DNA of 64,000 nucleotides, from contig VBWA01000001.1 in assembly GCA_006218025.1 (NCBI GenBank), positions 186,001 through 250,000 of the forward strand, read 5' to 3'. The translations under genes and the position numbers were made by a program. The notes below the pieces were generated by a model that did no database searches, was not told the DNA's origin, and saw only the letters and a list, made by a program, of their open reading frames with translations. Every line of letters starts with the position of its first letter. The first letter of the stretch is position 1. The stretch comes from Rhodocyclaceae bacterium (lineage in GTDB: Bacteria; Pseudomonadota; Gammaproteobacteria; Burkholderiales; Rhodocyclaceae). Below, piece after piece: positions 39,327 through 49,160 of this stretch.

Positions 39327-41900
39327 TCAGGCCTTCTGAATCCGCACGCCGGTGAATCCGCCGTTGCGCGCCGTGGAACCACTCAGGCGATCGTAATCAT
39401 CGACCAGAATTTCGTTGTTGTTGGCACCCCGCGGAATCGCCTTGGCATAATCCCTGGCCGCTACGCGACCGTAGGCCCAATGGCCCTGGCCGTAGCACTT
39501 GGCGACCGTGCCGGGACGCACGCCCTCCCACAGCTTGACTTCGGTCTCGATGGAACCGGCGGGCGAGGTGATTTTCACCTTGTCGCCGTTCTTCAGGCCC
39601 AGCCTGGCGCCATCGGAGGGATTCATCTTGACCACGTCGCCCCAGGACACGTCGCCCGGATCGACCTTCTTGAACTCGTGGTACCAGGGCAGGTTCTGCG
39701 AGCGGCCTTCGCGGTTCAGGCGCGACTTGTAGTCGATGAAGGTAAAGGGGAAGTCCTCCGTGCTGCCGTGACGCTTGGGCGCCTCGTAATGAGGCACGAA
39801 GGCAAGCTCGCCGCGCGCCGTGTAGCCGCTAACGTTCAGGATGTCGTCGGCATTGGTTTCGTACTTCTTTGCATGCTCCAGCAGGCCCTTCTTCAGCATC
39901 TCGCTGTAGAACTCGAACTTCTTGGTGACGGTGGCGAACTTGCCGCCCCAGCCTTTCTTGAGCGTGTACTTCGGACCGCTGAACATGCCTCTGGCCTTGA
40001 ACTCGGCCCATCCATTGACGGGCGCGTCGCCCTTGAGCGGCTCCTTGGCCATCCAGATCGGCGCGCTGGTGATCTTGGCGGCGATCTCGCTGAATTCCAG
40101 AGAGGTGGTGGCCGACTTGCCGGTCTCGGGGTCCTTGAACGTGTCGTAGTAGTCCGCCAGATTGGCGAAACCCTTGGCTTTCAGCTTCTGCGCCAGCAAC
40201 CACGGCACTTCGGTCTCCTCCTGCCTGACGTCGAACAGCCGCTTGGCGGCGCCCTGCTGTACCGAGGCATAGGCGTAGCCGTTGCCCATGTTGGTCACGA
40301 TGGACCAGCCCTCTGACGAATTGAAGGTCGAGGGCAACACGATGTCGGCGAACTGGGTCATTTCCGACGGGCTGGTTACCATGTGCACGAAGAAGGGAAC
40401 CTTGGCCATCGCCTGATTCCAACGCTCGGCACCGGTACCCGAGTGGTTGAGATTGGCCCAGGAAGCCAACATGACCTTGACCGCCCCCGGATCCTTGAGC
40501 ATGCCGTTGGCGACGTTGTTGGTGACTACGCCACTGCCGGGCTTGCCTCCCATCATCGCCGGCATGTCCTTGGCGCCGCGGCCGTCGAGCTTCTTTCCCT
40601 TGCTGGCGTTCTTCGCCTGATCATCCACGTACTTGTCCAAACTCGGAAACTTGGCCAGTGGCGGACCGCTCGGGCTCTGCCAGACACCGCCCTCGACGTC
40701 GATCGAGCCAAGCAGGCCGTTCAGCGCATACACCGCCATCGAGGCGTAGGTTCCGCGCGGCATCATCGCCGCGCCCGGCCCCATCCACACCGCGACTTTG
40801 GGTGCCGCCTTGCCCATGGCTCGGGCGACACGCACGATCTGATCAGCCGGGATTCCGGATTCCTTCTCGCCAAAGGCGGGGGTGCGATCCTTCAGTTCCA
40901 GATTCCACCACTTGACCAAACCATGCGTCTCCTTCTCGACGAAGGCATCATCGGCCACCATTGCGCCGGCGATGAAGAGGTTCCTGCCATCCTTGAAGTC
41001 GCCGACGAATTCCTTGTTCCACAGTCCTTCGGTCAGCAGCACATGGGCGATGGCGCCGGCCAGTGCGCCGTCAGTGCCGGGCAGGACCGGCAGCCATTCG
41101 TGAGCCTTGGCGGCTGCGTTCGAAAGGCGCGGATCCACCGCGATCACCGTGCCGCGCGCGACGATCTCGTGGAAGCGGTGGATGGTGTTGGGTACCTGGC
41201 GATTCGAGGCCAGCGGGTCGCAGCCCCAAATCACCAGGCAATTGGTCTTTTCCAGGTCGTAGTCGCGGTAGCCAAAGTAGCCCTGGGTCAGGCCCGGGCC
41301 CATTTTCTCGGCTTCGGCGCAGATCGCGCTGTGCGAGAAATAGTTGGGCGTGCCAAATATCTTGGGCAGCGTGCCGTAGAGCAGTTCCTGCGAGGTCGGC
41401 GAGTAGCGGCCGCGCAAATACACCAGCTTGTCGGTTTCACCGGCCTTGCGCAGTTCGATCATCTTGTCGGCCACGGTATCGAGCGCTTCGTCCCAGGAAA
41501 TCGGCACGAACTTCGGATCGATGCCGCGGCCCTTCATCGGGTTGGTGCGCTTCAGTGGCACCTTGACGCGATCGGGGTCGTAGGTCTGCTGCGGGATCAG
41601 GTGGCCTCGCGGGCAGACATAGCCGTGGTTGGTCTTGGACAGCGGGTTGCCACGAACACGGGTGGCACGGCCGCCCTGCATGAACAGCTGGATCGCGCAC
41701 CATTGAGTGCAACCCTGGCAGGTGCTGGCCACCCACTCGCCCTTCGCCGGGCTGCTGGCTCTGGCCTTGCGCGGGATCAGCGCATTCTTGAACGGCATGG
41801 GCTGGGGCTTCGCCTCGGCCGCCGCCATTGCGCTTCCGGCATACGCCCAGGCCGCTGATGCGACCGACGCCCTGATAAATTCACGCCTTGTCAATCTCAT
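39327..41900 (-). CDS. Molybdopterin oxidoreductase, ArrA-like catalytic subunit
   Basis: 857 residues with a twin-arginine signal (TRREFIRAS). It has a complete [4Fe-4S] site at Cys61, Cys64, Cys68 and Cys96, and a likely Mo ligand Cys194 in SHSAICAEAEKMG. These traits place it in the Cys-ligated branch of the DMSO reductase family (PsrA/TtrA/ArrA/ArxA/SrdA). Segments such as CAIQLFMQGG, KTNHGYVCPRGH, HGLVKWWNLELKDRTP and GHWAYGRVAARDY recall respiratory arsenate reductases, but substrate cannot be read from sequence, and no ars genes are in the window. The ATG at 41900 has AGGAG upstream. It leads a six-gene operon with B subunit, TorD, two cytochromes c and a nonahaem cytochrome b. Confidence 0.88.
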   Translation of the reverse strand: MRLTRREFIRASVASAAWAYAGSAMAAAEAKPQPMPFKNALIPRKARASSPAKGEWVASTCQGCTQWCAIQLFMQGGRATRVRGNPLSKTNHGYVCPRGHLIPQQTYDPDRVKVPLKRTNPMKGRGIDPKFVPISWDEALDTVADKMIELRKAGETDKLVYLRGRYSPTSQELLYGTLPKIFGTPNYFSHSAICAEAEKMGPGLTQGYFGYRDYDLEKTNCLVIWGCDPLASNRQVPNTIHRFHEIVARGTVIAVDPRLSNAAAKAHEWLPVLPGTDGALAGAIAHVLLTEGLWNKEFVGDFKDGRNLFIAGAMVADDAFVEKETHGLVKWWNLELKDRTPAFGEKESGIPADQIVRVARAMGKAAPKVAVWMGPGAAMMPRGTYASMAVYALNGLLGSIDVEGGVWQSPSGPPLAKFPSLDKYVDDQAKNASKGKKLDGRGAKDMPAMMGGKPGSGVVTNNVANGMLKDPGAVKVMLASWANLNHSGTGAERWNQAMAKVPFFVHMVTSPSEMTQFADIVLPSTFNSSEGWSIVTNMGNGYAYASVQQGAAKRLFDVRQEETEVPWLLAQKLKAKGFANLADYYDTFKDPETGKSATTSLEFSEIAAKITSAPIWMAKEPLKGDAPVNGWAEFKARGMFSGPKYTLKKGWGGKFATVTKKFEFYSEMLKKGLLEHAKKYETNADDILNVSGYTARGELAFVPHYEAPKRHGSTEDFPFTFIDYKSRLNREGRSQNLPWYHEFKKVDPGDVSWGDVVKMNPSDGARLGLKNGDKVKITSPAGSIETEVKLWEGVRPGTVAKCYGQGHWAYGRVAARDYAKAIPRGANNNEILVDDYDRLSGSTARNGGFTGVRIQKA

Positions 41901-41979
41901 GGCTATCTCCTGTATCCGTTCGTTGCTTGTTTGCTCTGCATCACTTCACGTCGCCGACTGCAACGAGCCCTGCCGAAAA

Positions 41980-41995
41980 GTTACCTCGCGGTAAC
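41980..41995. promoter_or_regulatory. Palindromic operator GTTAC-N6-GTAAC (site 1)
   Basis: GTTACCTCGCGGTAAC is a perfect inverted repeat 80 bp before the catalytic subunit ATG and inside the predicted leader. The half-sites are the same as at 42289, 42341 and 54157. It is probably bound by an NtrC-type regulator encoded nearby; that role is inferred. Confidence 0.6.
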
Positions 41996-42057
41996 CTGAA
42001 ATCGAGACCATCGCCACTGCTCCGGAACGTGACCGGCTGCTGCTCGCTACCGAGAAG

Positions 42058-42080
42058 AGTCGGCGCTGGCCGCACGGCGT
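42058..42080 (+). repeat. Dispersed GC-rich repeat, short form (diverged)
   Basis: AGTCGGCGCTGGCCGCACGGC matches the copies at 3670 and 47007 in its first 14 bases and near its end. It lies in the intergenic leader of the cluster 1 reductase operon. The rest of 41901-42317 holds only the regulatory sites listed; I see no gene in it. Confidence 0.5.
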
Positions 42081-42188
42081 CCCATACGGCAAGGCTTCCA
42101 GTGCGGTCAGCACACGAAGGCTTGCGTTGCGGGGGTGGAATAGAGCTTTCACGATGTCTGCCTGAAGTCCTTGCTTGCAAGTCTTGTC

Positions 42189-42203
42189 GCGAGAAGCATG
42201 CCA
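42189..42203 (-). promoter_or_regulatory. Candidate sigma-54 promoter for the cluster 1 reductase operon
   Basis: The minus strand reads TGGCATGCTTCTCGC: a -24 element TGGC and a -12 element TCGC at the exact N7 spacing of sigma-54 promoters, with one mismatch to TTGC. The predicted start is near 42178, giving a leader of about 278 bases. Palindromes at 42289 and 42341 would then centre near -119 and -170, normal for an NtrC-type activator. Confidence 0.5.
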
Positions 42204-42288
42204 TTGCAACAAAATCACTTGATTTCAGATGCTTGCAGAAGCTCATCGCGGACTCCGCGCCGACAAACGGAAAAAGCGGGGTAAGATT

Positions 42289-42356
42289 GTTACCACACCG
42301 TAACCGACGGAGGCACCATGACCCAAATGACGCCCAGCTTGTTACCGAACCGTAAC
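42289..42356. promoter_or_regulatory. Tandem operators GTTAC-N6-GTAAC (sites 2 and 3)
   Basis: Site 2 (42289-42304) reads GTTACCACACCGTAAC and site 3 (42341-42356) reads GTTACCGAACCGTAAC. They start 52 bp apart, close to five DNA turns, so would face the same side. Site 3 overlaps the first codons of the divergent binding-protein gene, so binding there could also repress the sensory operon. Confidence 0.65.
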
Positions 42357-43211
42357 CGACGCCGCTGGCTGATCGACAGCGGATGCCTCGCGGCCGCGGG
42401 ACTTATCGGCCTTACACGCAAGTCGCAGGCAGCGGGCGGCAAGATCCGCGTCGGCATGACCCCGGCCTTTCTCCATGATCAGCACAGCCTGCTCGGTGAA
42501 TGGCGCGCATTCATGGCAGCGTCCCTGCAGAGGCCCGTGGAATTCGTGCAGCGCGACAGCTACCGCGAAACCATGGATCTACTGCGACTGGAAAAGCTGG
42601 AATTCGCCTGGATTTGCGACTATCCCTTCCTCCATCTCAAGGATGCGGTGCGTCTGATGGCGGTGCCGCTGTATCAGGGGCGTCCGCATTACCGTTCCTA
42701 TCTGATCGTGCAGAAGGACAACACCAAAGTCGCGTCCATGGCCGACCTGGCCGGCAGCGTGTTCGCGTATGCCGACCCTTACTCGAACACCGGTTACCTG
42801 GCGCCGCGCTACGAAATCCGCCAGTTGGGGCGAGACCCGTCCAGCTTTTTCCGCAAGACCTTTTTCACCTGGTCGCATCGCAAGGTGGTCGAGGCGGTTG
42901 CCAGCGGCTTGGCGCAAGGCGGCGCAGTAGACAGCTATATCTGGGACACCCTGGCCCATGTCGAGCCGGCACTGCCGGCGCGAACGCGCGTGGTCTGGCG
43001 CTCGCCGGAATATGGTTTTCCGCCCTTTGTCGCCCATCGCGCGGTAAGCAATGCCGACTTTCAGCTCATGCAGCGCCACCTGCTCGACACCTCGCGCAGC
43101 GAAGCCGGACGACGCCTGCTCGGCCTGCTGTACCTGGACGGCTTCACCATCGGCAGCCCGGCGCTGTATGACGGCGTCGCGCGCATGATGCGCGCCTTCG
43201 GCGAAGCTTAA
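42318..43211 (+). CDS. PhnD-like periplasmic binding protein (sensor partner, cluster 1)
   Basis: 297 residues. An Arg-rich start (NRNRRRWLIDSGCLAAAGLIGL) looks like a Tat-type signal. The mature part is a PhnD/transferrin-like solute-binding fold: KIRVGMTPAFLHDQ, FAWICDYPFL, then GSVFAYADPYSNTGYLAPRY and FFTWSHRKVVEAVASG, with GGAVDSYIWDTL. Proteins of this fold bind oxyanions and act as input domains or partners of TtrS-type kinases. It is followed at 5 bp by a histidine kinase and then an NtrC-type regulator, which points to oxyanion sensing rather than uptake. It is paralogous to 53183-54061. The ATG has GGAGG 5 bp upstream. Confidence 0.87.
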   Translation: MTQMTPSLLPNRNRRRWLIDSGCLAAAGLIGLTRKSQAAGGKIRVGMTPAFLHDQHSLLGEWRAFMAASLQRPVEFVQRDSYRETMDLLRLEKLEFAWICDYPFLHLKDAVRLMAVPLYQGRPHYRSYLIVQKDNTKVASMADLAGSVFAYADPYSNTGYLAPRYEIRQLGRDPSSFFRKTFFTWSHRKVVEAVASGLAQGGAVDSYIWDTLAHVEPALPARTRVVWRSPEYGFPPFVAHRAVSNADFQLMQRHLLDTSRSEAGRRLLGLLYLDGFTIGSPALYDGVARMMRAFGEA

Positions 43212-43216
43212 GAGCG

Positions 43217-44676
43217 ATGCGCTGGCTGTTCAATCTGTCGTTTCGCCACAAGATTCCCTTGTGGACCTCCTTCCTGATCAGCTTTTCGATTTTCGTCGTC
43301 GGCGCCGCGTTGATGACGCGCGCTTATGAAGACATGAAGCGCGCCGTGGTTATCAGCGCCGACAATCTCGGCCACACCCTCGCCAACACCGTGGCGCCGA
43401 CCTTGCTGCACGACGACGTCTGGCGCGCCTTCGAGATCGTGCGCTCGCCGATACGCGGCGAATCCGCGCGAACCCCGGTCCAGGTTGATGCCGTAGTGGT
43501 TCTCGGGCGGGAAAGCAAAGTCTTCGTCTCCAGCCACCCCGATACCCTGCCGATGCTTAGCGAGGCCGCGGCATTGGGCGCTGACTGGCGGCGACTGAGC
43601 GAGCGCCTGAGCACACCCGGCGACGAAAAGTGGCCGCTGGTGCTGGAGCCCGAGGACTCCAGCTATCTCTACCTCGTCCTGCCGATCACCGACAAGGACG
43701 CCCACTTGGGACACCTGGTGCTGCGCTACGCGAAGTCGGTGTTTCATCCCTGGTTCATCGACACCCTCTGGCAGGGCCTCGGCCTCGGTCTGCTGGTACT
43801 GGCGGTGCTGATTCCGATCAACTGGTACTGGGGCAGCCGCATGGCCACGCCGCTGGTCGATCTGGCACAACGCATGGGCATGATGCTGGAGAAGGTACCG
43901 GAACCGCTCCCCCCGGATATGTATCCCTATGATGACGAACTCGGCCAGCTATTCCAGGCCTACGACCGCATGGTGCTGGCTTTGCGCGACAAGGCGGCCC
44001 TCGAAAGCGAGGTAGTAAGGTCTGAACGGCTGGCTGCGATCGGTCAGCTCACCGCCGGCATCGCCCACGAAATCAACAATCCGCTGGCCGGGCTGATCAC
44101 CGTGATCGACACCCTCAAGCTGCACCGCGACCTCGATCCGCGCGTGTTGCGCAGCCTCGAACTGATCGATCGAGGCCTGATGCAGATTCGCGATACGGTG
44201 GCCGCCTTGCTGGTGCAAACAAAGGTGCAGGCGCGACCGCTGAACCAGCACGACCTGGAGGACATCCATACCCTGATCCAGCCCGAAATCGGCAAACGCC
44301 GCATCCGCCTCGACTGGTCCGCAACAATGCCGGTGGAATTGCCGGCGCCGGCCAGCCTGGTGCGCCAGATTCTCATCAACCTGCTGCTCAACGCCGTGCA
44401 GGCGGCGCGCGACGGCGGCCACGTCAGCCTGTGGCTGGGTCGGAAGGACGATTCTGAATCCTGCCTGTCGATTGTGGTGCGCAATGACGGCGCCCTGCTC
44501 GGCGCCGAACAGCTCGCCCATTTATTCGAGCCCTTCGCTTCCACGCGCGCCGGCGGACACGGACTCGGCCTCTGGGTGACCTACCAGATCGTCACCCAGC
44601 TCGACGGCCACATCGACGCGAGAAACGTCGGCGGCCAGGTCGAGTTCGTGGTCAACCTGCCTCTTGGAGATACCCC

Positions 44677-44698
<22 letters not shown>
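43217..44698 (+). CDS. Sensor histidine kinase, cluster 1
   Basis: 493 residues. Two membrane spans (about 13-35 and 190-210) enclose a periplasmic domain that may contact the binding protein; a HAMP-like linker follows. The phosphoacceptor His is near residue 283 in AGIAHEINNPLAG. The ATPase domain has LLNAVQAARDGG (N box) and GGHGLGLWV (G box). The sequence pattern is that of NtrB-like kinases that pair with sigma-54 activators. It overlaps the regulator gene by 22 bp. It is paralogous to 51738-53186 in length and layout, including the NTxxxPxLHDDxWRAxEI segment. Confidence 0.92.
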
Positions 44699-45990
<1,292 letters not shown>

Positions 45991-46016
45991 GCCAGCCCCA
46001 GCCGCCTGCCGACCGT

Positions 46017-46778
46017 TCAGCCCGCAGCAGGCTTGACCGCCCGATGGAAACCGATCATGCCGTAGAAGACCGTGTCCACGGTGACCTCGACAAAGCCCAG
46101 TTCACGCAGCACGATCGACAGTTCCTCGGCGGTGTAGAACAGGTCCAGCGCGTCGATGAAATACTGCTTGAACTTGGTCGCCGCGGGACTGCTGCCGACG
46201 ATCAGGCTGGTGAAATTGAGGCAGGTCTTGAGATAAGCGAAGTAGAGATTCTTCACGATCACATTGCGCGGACGCAGCATGTCGGAATGATGGAAATGCC
46301 CGCCGGGCTTGAGTACCCGCAGGATCTCGGTGAACACCTCGCGTACCCGCAAGTGGCGCGAGGCGAACTGCAGCGTGACGACGTCGAAATGCTTGTCGGG
46401 AAAAGGCAGCGTGTGCACGTCGCCGATCGTGCTCTTGATCTGAAAGCCCAGGGCGGCGGCGTTCTGCGCGCCCACCGTCTGCATCTCGGCGCTGCGATCC
46501 ATGGCATGCACATCGAGCGTGGGCTCGCGCTTGAGCAGGGCAATGCCGATGGCGTTGGTCCCGGCGCAGACATCCAGCACTTTCTGCTGCGGCTTGATGT
46601 CTACCGTTTGCATGAAACGCTTGAGAAAGGTGCTCCATAAACCCAGCGCGGCAATCTCATTGGCGCGGTCATAGTAGCGCGCGATGTCCGCAAACGCATC
46701 GTTCAGTTCGTTGGCCCAGACATCGTTGAAGCGTTCTTCGCGTACCGCCTCGCGAGTGGCGAGTGGGGGTGGTGCCAT
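46017..46778 (-). CDS. UbiE/MenG-like SAM methyltransferase
   Basis: 253 residues. The class I SAM fold is clear: VLDVCAGTNAIGIALL (motif I), AMDRS at the end of strand 2, and VTLQFASRHL and LRVLKPGGHF. The layout resembles UbiE/MenG quinone C-methylases, including the N-terminal FADIARYYDRANEI, but motif details differ, so it is not assigned as the housekeeping ubiE. It converges with the cluster 1 regulator gene, separated by 26 bp. A quinone-modifying role would fit the neighbouring quinol-linked reductases; this is inference. Confidence 0.8.
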   Translation of the reverse strand: MAPPPLATREAVREERFNDVWANELNDAFADIARYYDRANEIAALGLWSTFLKRFMQTVDIKPQQKVLDVCAGTNAIGIALLKREPTLDVHAMDRSAEMQTVGAQNAAALGFQIKSTIGDVHTLPFPDKHFDVVTLQFASRHLRVREVFTEILRVLKPGGHFHHSDMLRPRNVIVKNLYFAYLKTCLNFTSLIVGSSPAATKFKQYFIDALDLFYTAEELSIVLRELGFVEVTVDTVFYGMIGFHRAVKPAAG

Positions 46779-46944
46779 TGTTGATTTCTCCTGCGGTGGG
46801 ATTGAATCGCTGCGGTGCGACGCGGCGATTTAGCGCTCGTGGCGACACGCTGTCAAGTCAGCTTATGCCGAAGCAAAGCGCTGTCCATCAAGGCTCGTCA
46901 TTTTATATCCAAACCACGCACCTGAATGATGCGCAGCTGTCCGG

Positions 46945-47006
46945 TCAATGCGGCATGTGCTCCGGAGCTACCGCCTTGCCGAACAGGAAACCCTGAAAGG
47001 CGTGAC
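46945..47006 (-). pseudogene. Possible C-terminal scrap of an EAL-domain protein
   Basis: After the MFS gene, the minus-strand frame reads CHAFQGFLFGKAVAPEHMPH and stops. This resembles the end of EAL phosphodiesterase domains (xxFQGYLFGRPLP). No further EAL sequence precedes it: a copy of the dispersed repeat and the MFS gene adjoin directly. It is too short to be sure. Confidence 0.35.
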
Positions 47007-47028
47007 AGTCGGCGCTGGCGATACGGCG
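47007..47028 (+). repeat. Dispersed GC-rich repeat, short form
   Basis: AGTCGGCGCTGGCGATACGG sits directly between the MFS stop codon and the EAL-like scrap. It differs from the 3670 copy by one base in its core. Confidence 0.6.
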
Positions 47029-47030
47029 AG

Positions 47031-48230
47031 TTACGACTGTTGCCGCGCTCCGCGCCAGACGACGGCGACCAGCGCCGCCGCGCTGAAGATGCCGCCGGCG
47101 ACGAAGGTGAACGCCGCACCGAAACTGTCCCACAGCAGCCCGGCCAGCGCACTGGCGACCAGCAGCGCGATGCCGCTGGCGAGATTGAAGAAGCCGTAGG
47201 CCGTGCCGCGCAAATCGGCCGGCGCGACATCGGCGATCATCGCCGCGAGCAGTCCCTGTGTCATGCCCATGTGCAGGCCCCAAAGGACGACGCCCAGCCA
47301 CACCGCGCTCCAGTGGCCGTCCCAAGCCAACGCTGCATCTGCCGCGATCAGCACCACCAGCCCCGCGGCCAGCAACCTCGCGTGGCTCATCGAATCCGCC
47401 AGCTTGCCCAGCGGATAGGCGCTCGCTGCATAGACCACGTTCATCGCGATCAGCACCAGCGGCGTAAGCGCCAGCGGCAAGCCGCCCTGCGTGGCGCGCA
47501 GCACCAGAAAGGCCTCGGAAAAACGCGCCAGGGTGAACACCGCGCCGATGCCCACCACCCACCAGTAGGCGGCGGACAGCCGGCGCAGATTCTCGCGGCG
47601 GATCGGATTGACGCGCGGACCATCCGCTTTCCGTTCCGGCTCCCGCACGCCGAAGATCAGCAGCGCCACGGCGAGAAAGGCCGGGATCACCGCCACCCAG
47701 AACACCGCGCGAAAATCGTTCGCCCACAGCAGCATCAGGCCCATCGCCAGCAGCGGGCCGAGAAAAGCGCCGACGGTATCGAGCGACTGGCGCAGACCGA
47801 AGGCCGCACCGCGCATTTCGGGCGGCGCGAGATCGGCCACCAGCGCATCGCGCGGTGCGCCGCGAATACCCTTGCCGACTCGATCCATCAGCCGCGCGGC
47901 CACCACCAGCCCGGCGCCGCCGGCCAGCGCGAACAACGGCTTGGACAGCGCGCCGAGGCCATAGCCGAGCACCGCCAAGGGCTTCCTCCTGCCCCACCAG
48001 TCGGACAGCACGCCGGAGAACACCTTGACGATCAGCGCCGTCGCCTCCGCCGCGCCCTCGATCAGGCCGATGCTGAAAGCGGACATGCCGAGCGCGGTGA
48101 ACATGAACACCGGCAGCAGGCTGTGGATCAGTTCCGACGAAACATCCATCAGCAGGCTGACAAAACCCAGCGCCCAGATGGCGCGCGGCATGCGTTGTGT
48201 CGGGGTGGAGGGCGTAATCGGCGCGGTCAT
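47031..48230 (-). CDS. MFS transporter
   Basis: 399 residues with about twelve hydrophobic spans. The major facilitator loop signature between spans 2 and 3 is present (GVLSDWWGRRKPL), and the matching loop in the second half reads GKLADSMSHARLL. The segment RVGKGIRGAPRDALVADLAP is typical of a subgroup of bacterial MFS permeases of unknown substrate. Start ATG 48230 was chosen over upstream frames because it follows a repeat copy; ATG 48191 is an alternative. No neighbour suggests the substrate. Confidence 0.85.
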   Translation of the reverse strand: MTAPITPSTPTQRMPRAIWALGFVSLLMDVSSELIHSLLPVFMFTALGMSAFSIGLIEGAAEATALIVKVFSGVLSDWWGRRKPLAVLGYGLGALSKPLFALAGGAGLVVAARLMDRVGKGIRGAPRDALVADLAPPEMRGAAFGLRQSLDTVGAFLGPLLAMGLMLLWANDFRAVFWVAVIPAFLAVALLIFGVREPERKADGPRVNPIRRENLRRLSAAYWWVVGIGAVFTLARFSEAFLVLRATQGGLPLALTPLVLIAMNVVYAASAYPLGKLADSMSHARLLAAGLVVLIAADAALAWDGHWSAVWLGVVLWGLHMGMTQGLLAAMIADVAPADLRGTAYGFFNLASGIALLVASALAGLLWDSFGAAFTFVAGGIFSAAALVAVVWRGARQQS

Positions 48231-48278
48231 GAAAGATATGCGAAGCAGTATCCTGGTGACGGCGCTGACGCCACGCTC
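48231..48278 (+). repeat. Dispersed repeat, long form (diverged)
   Basis: A diverged copy of the long form (ATGCGAAGCAGTATCCTGG, then GACGGCGCTGACG) lies exactly between the MFS start codon and the end of the HigA-like gene. Confidence 0.5.
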
Positions 48279-48687
48279 ATCCCGCCAGCGCCTCCATCGG
48301 CACATGAAAGCGCGCCGCGAGCAGCTTGACCTGGCGCAGGTTGAGTTCGCGCTTGCCCGAGAGCACGGCGGATACCACGCTTTGCGGACCGATCTCGGGC
48401 AGGTCGGACTGGCGCAGGCCGTGCTGCTCCATCAGGAAGGCCAGCAGCGAAGCCGGCGTCGATGTCTCCGGCCACGGCTGCGCCCGCTCCTCATATTCGC
48501 GAATGCGCTCGGCCAGCAACAGCAGCAGGCCGGCGAGCGGATTGCCGGGGCGATCGTCGTAGTCGTCCATCAGGGCATCGACGCAGGCCAGCAAGCGTTC
48601 GTACTGTGCCTTGCCGGCGACCGGCGCGCCCAGCCCGAGCTGCTCGTGCAGGGCCACCCAATGGGCGGAAATATCGTTCAGATTCAT
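48277..48687 (-). CDS. HigA-like antitoxin / XRE-type regulator
   Basis: 136 residues with a C-terminal helix-turn-helix (GLRQSDLPEIGPQSVVSAVLSG) and an N-terminal helical region. The layout matches COG5499-type HigA antitoxins. Its partner toxin should lie directly upstream, but there is only a 25-codon MazF-like scrap whose stop overlaps this start (ATGA at 48684-48687). It is therefore an orphan or hybrid antitoxin. If expressed it could still regulate its own promoter. Confidence 0.75.
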   Translation of the reverse strand: MNLNDISAHWVALHEQLGLGAPVAGKAQYERLLACVDALMDDYDDRPGNPLAGLLLLLAERIREYEERAQPWPETSTPASLLAFLMEQHGLRQSDLPEIGPQSVVSAVLSGKRELNLRQVKLLAARFHVPMEALAG

Positions 48688-48761
48688 TTCCAGTCCTTCG
48701 TGCTGGAAAGGTCGGTGAAGGGAAACGGCACCAGGACGATGTCACCGGAGCGGAACGTCAT
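48684..48761 (-). pseudogene. MazF/PemK-like toxin, N-terminal fragment
   Basis: Twenty-five codons, MTFRSGDIVLVPFPFTDLSS then TKDWK, match the start of MazF/PemK toxins (about 110 residues when complete). The reading then stops and the HigA-like gene begins. The ATG overlaps the end of the upstream antitoxin gene by 20 bp, as in intact toxin-antitoxin operons. The rest of the toxin is missing, so it cannot be an active RNase. Confidence 0.7.
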
Positions 48762-48942
48762 TCCAGGCCTCGTCGTCGGCGTTGTCCCACACATGCGCAA
48801 GCGAAACCGTCTGCGCCTGCTGCCAGTCGGCGAGTTCGCCGCGTTCGCGCGCCTGCAGGAAGCGGACGAAATCCAATGCCTCCTTTGCCAGCGATTCGGG
48901 CAGGGTGCAGGCGATACGGGCAATTTGTTCGGCGATGGTCAT
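48742..48942 (-). CDS. DUF2281-like antitoxin
   Basis: 66 residues starting MTIAEQIARIACTLPESLAK, then ALDFVRFLQARE, a pattern of small VapB/DUF2281-type antitoxins. It precedes the MazF-like fragment with overlap, so it was probably its antitoxin and now has no full partner. ATG 48942 was chosen; the longer upstream frame has no family support. Confidence 0.65.
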   Translation of the reverse strand: MTIAEQIARIACTLPESLAKEALDFVRFLQARERGELADWQQAQTVSLAHVWDNADDEAWNDVPLR

Positions 48943-49160
48943 GGGCTTTCTCCTTCGGAACGAGCGGCGCGCCAAGTTCAGAGCAAGCTGGCGGGCAGGA
49001 TTCACGCCCACATCGCCACCTCGGTCGCCCCTTTGTTGCTTTAGCGCACTATCCTGGACGATCTGAAACACATACCTTGCGACGATAGCGAGCAGAACAG
49101 CGCATCGGTGCTCATGGAGAAGCCAGAGAAATCAAGCCGAAAGTCGGTAGGCAACGTCAA

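Noticed and set aside
39327-41900. Naming the enzyme arrA or arxA.
   Set aside because: Motifs are ArrA-like but the electron-transfer partners differ, and no arsenic genes are in the window; substrate remains open.
41958-41976. A second sigma-54-like element on the minus strand, CGGCAGGGCTCGTTGC.
   Set aside because: Spacing between the GG and GC elements is one base too long, and spacing is strict for sigma-54.
41941-42246. A 101-codon minus-strand frame in the divergent region.
   Set aside because: It spans the predicted promoter, contains operator and repeat sequence, and shows no domain.
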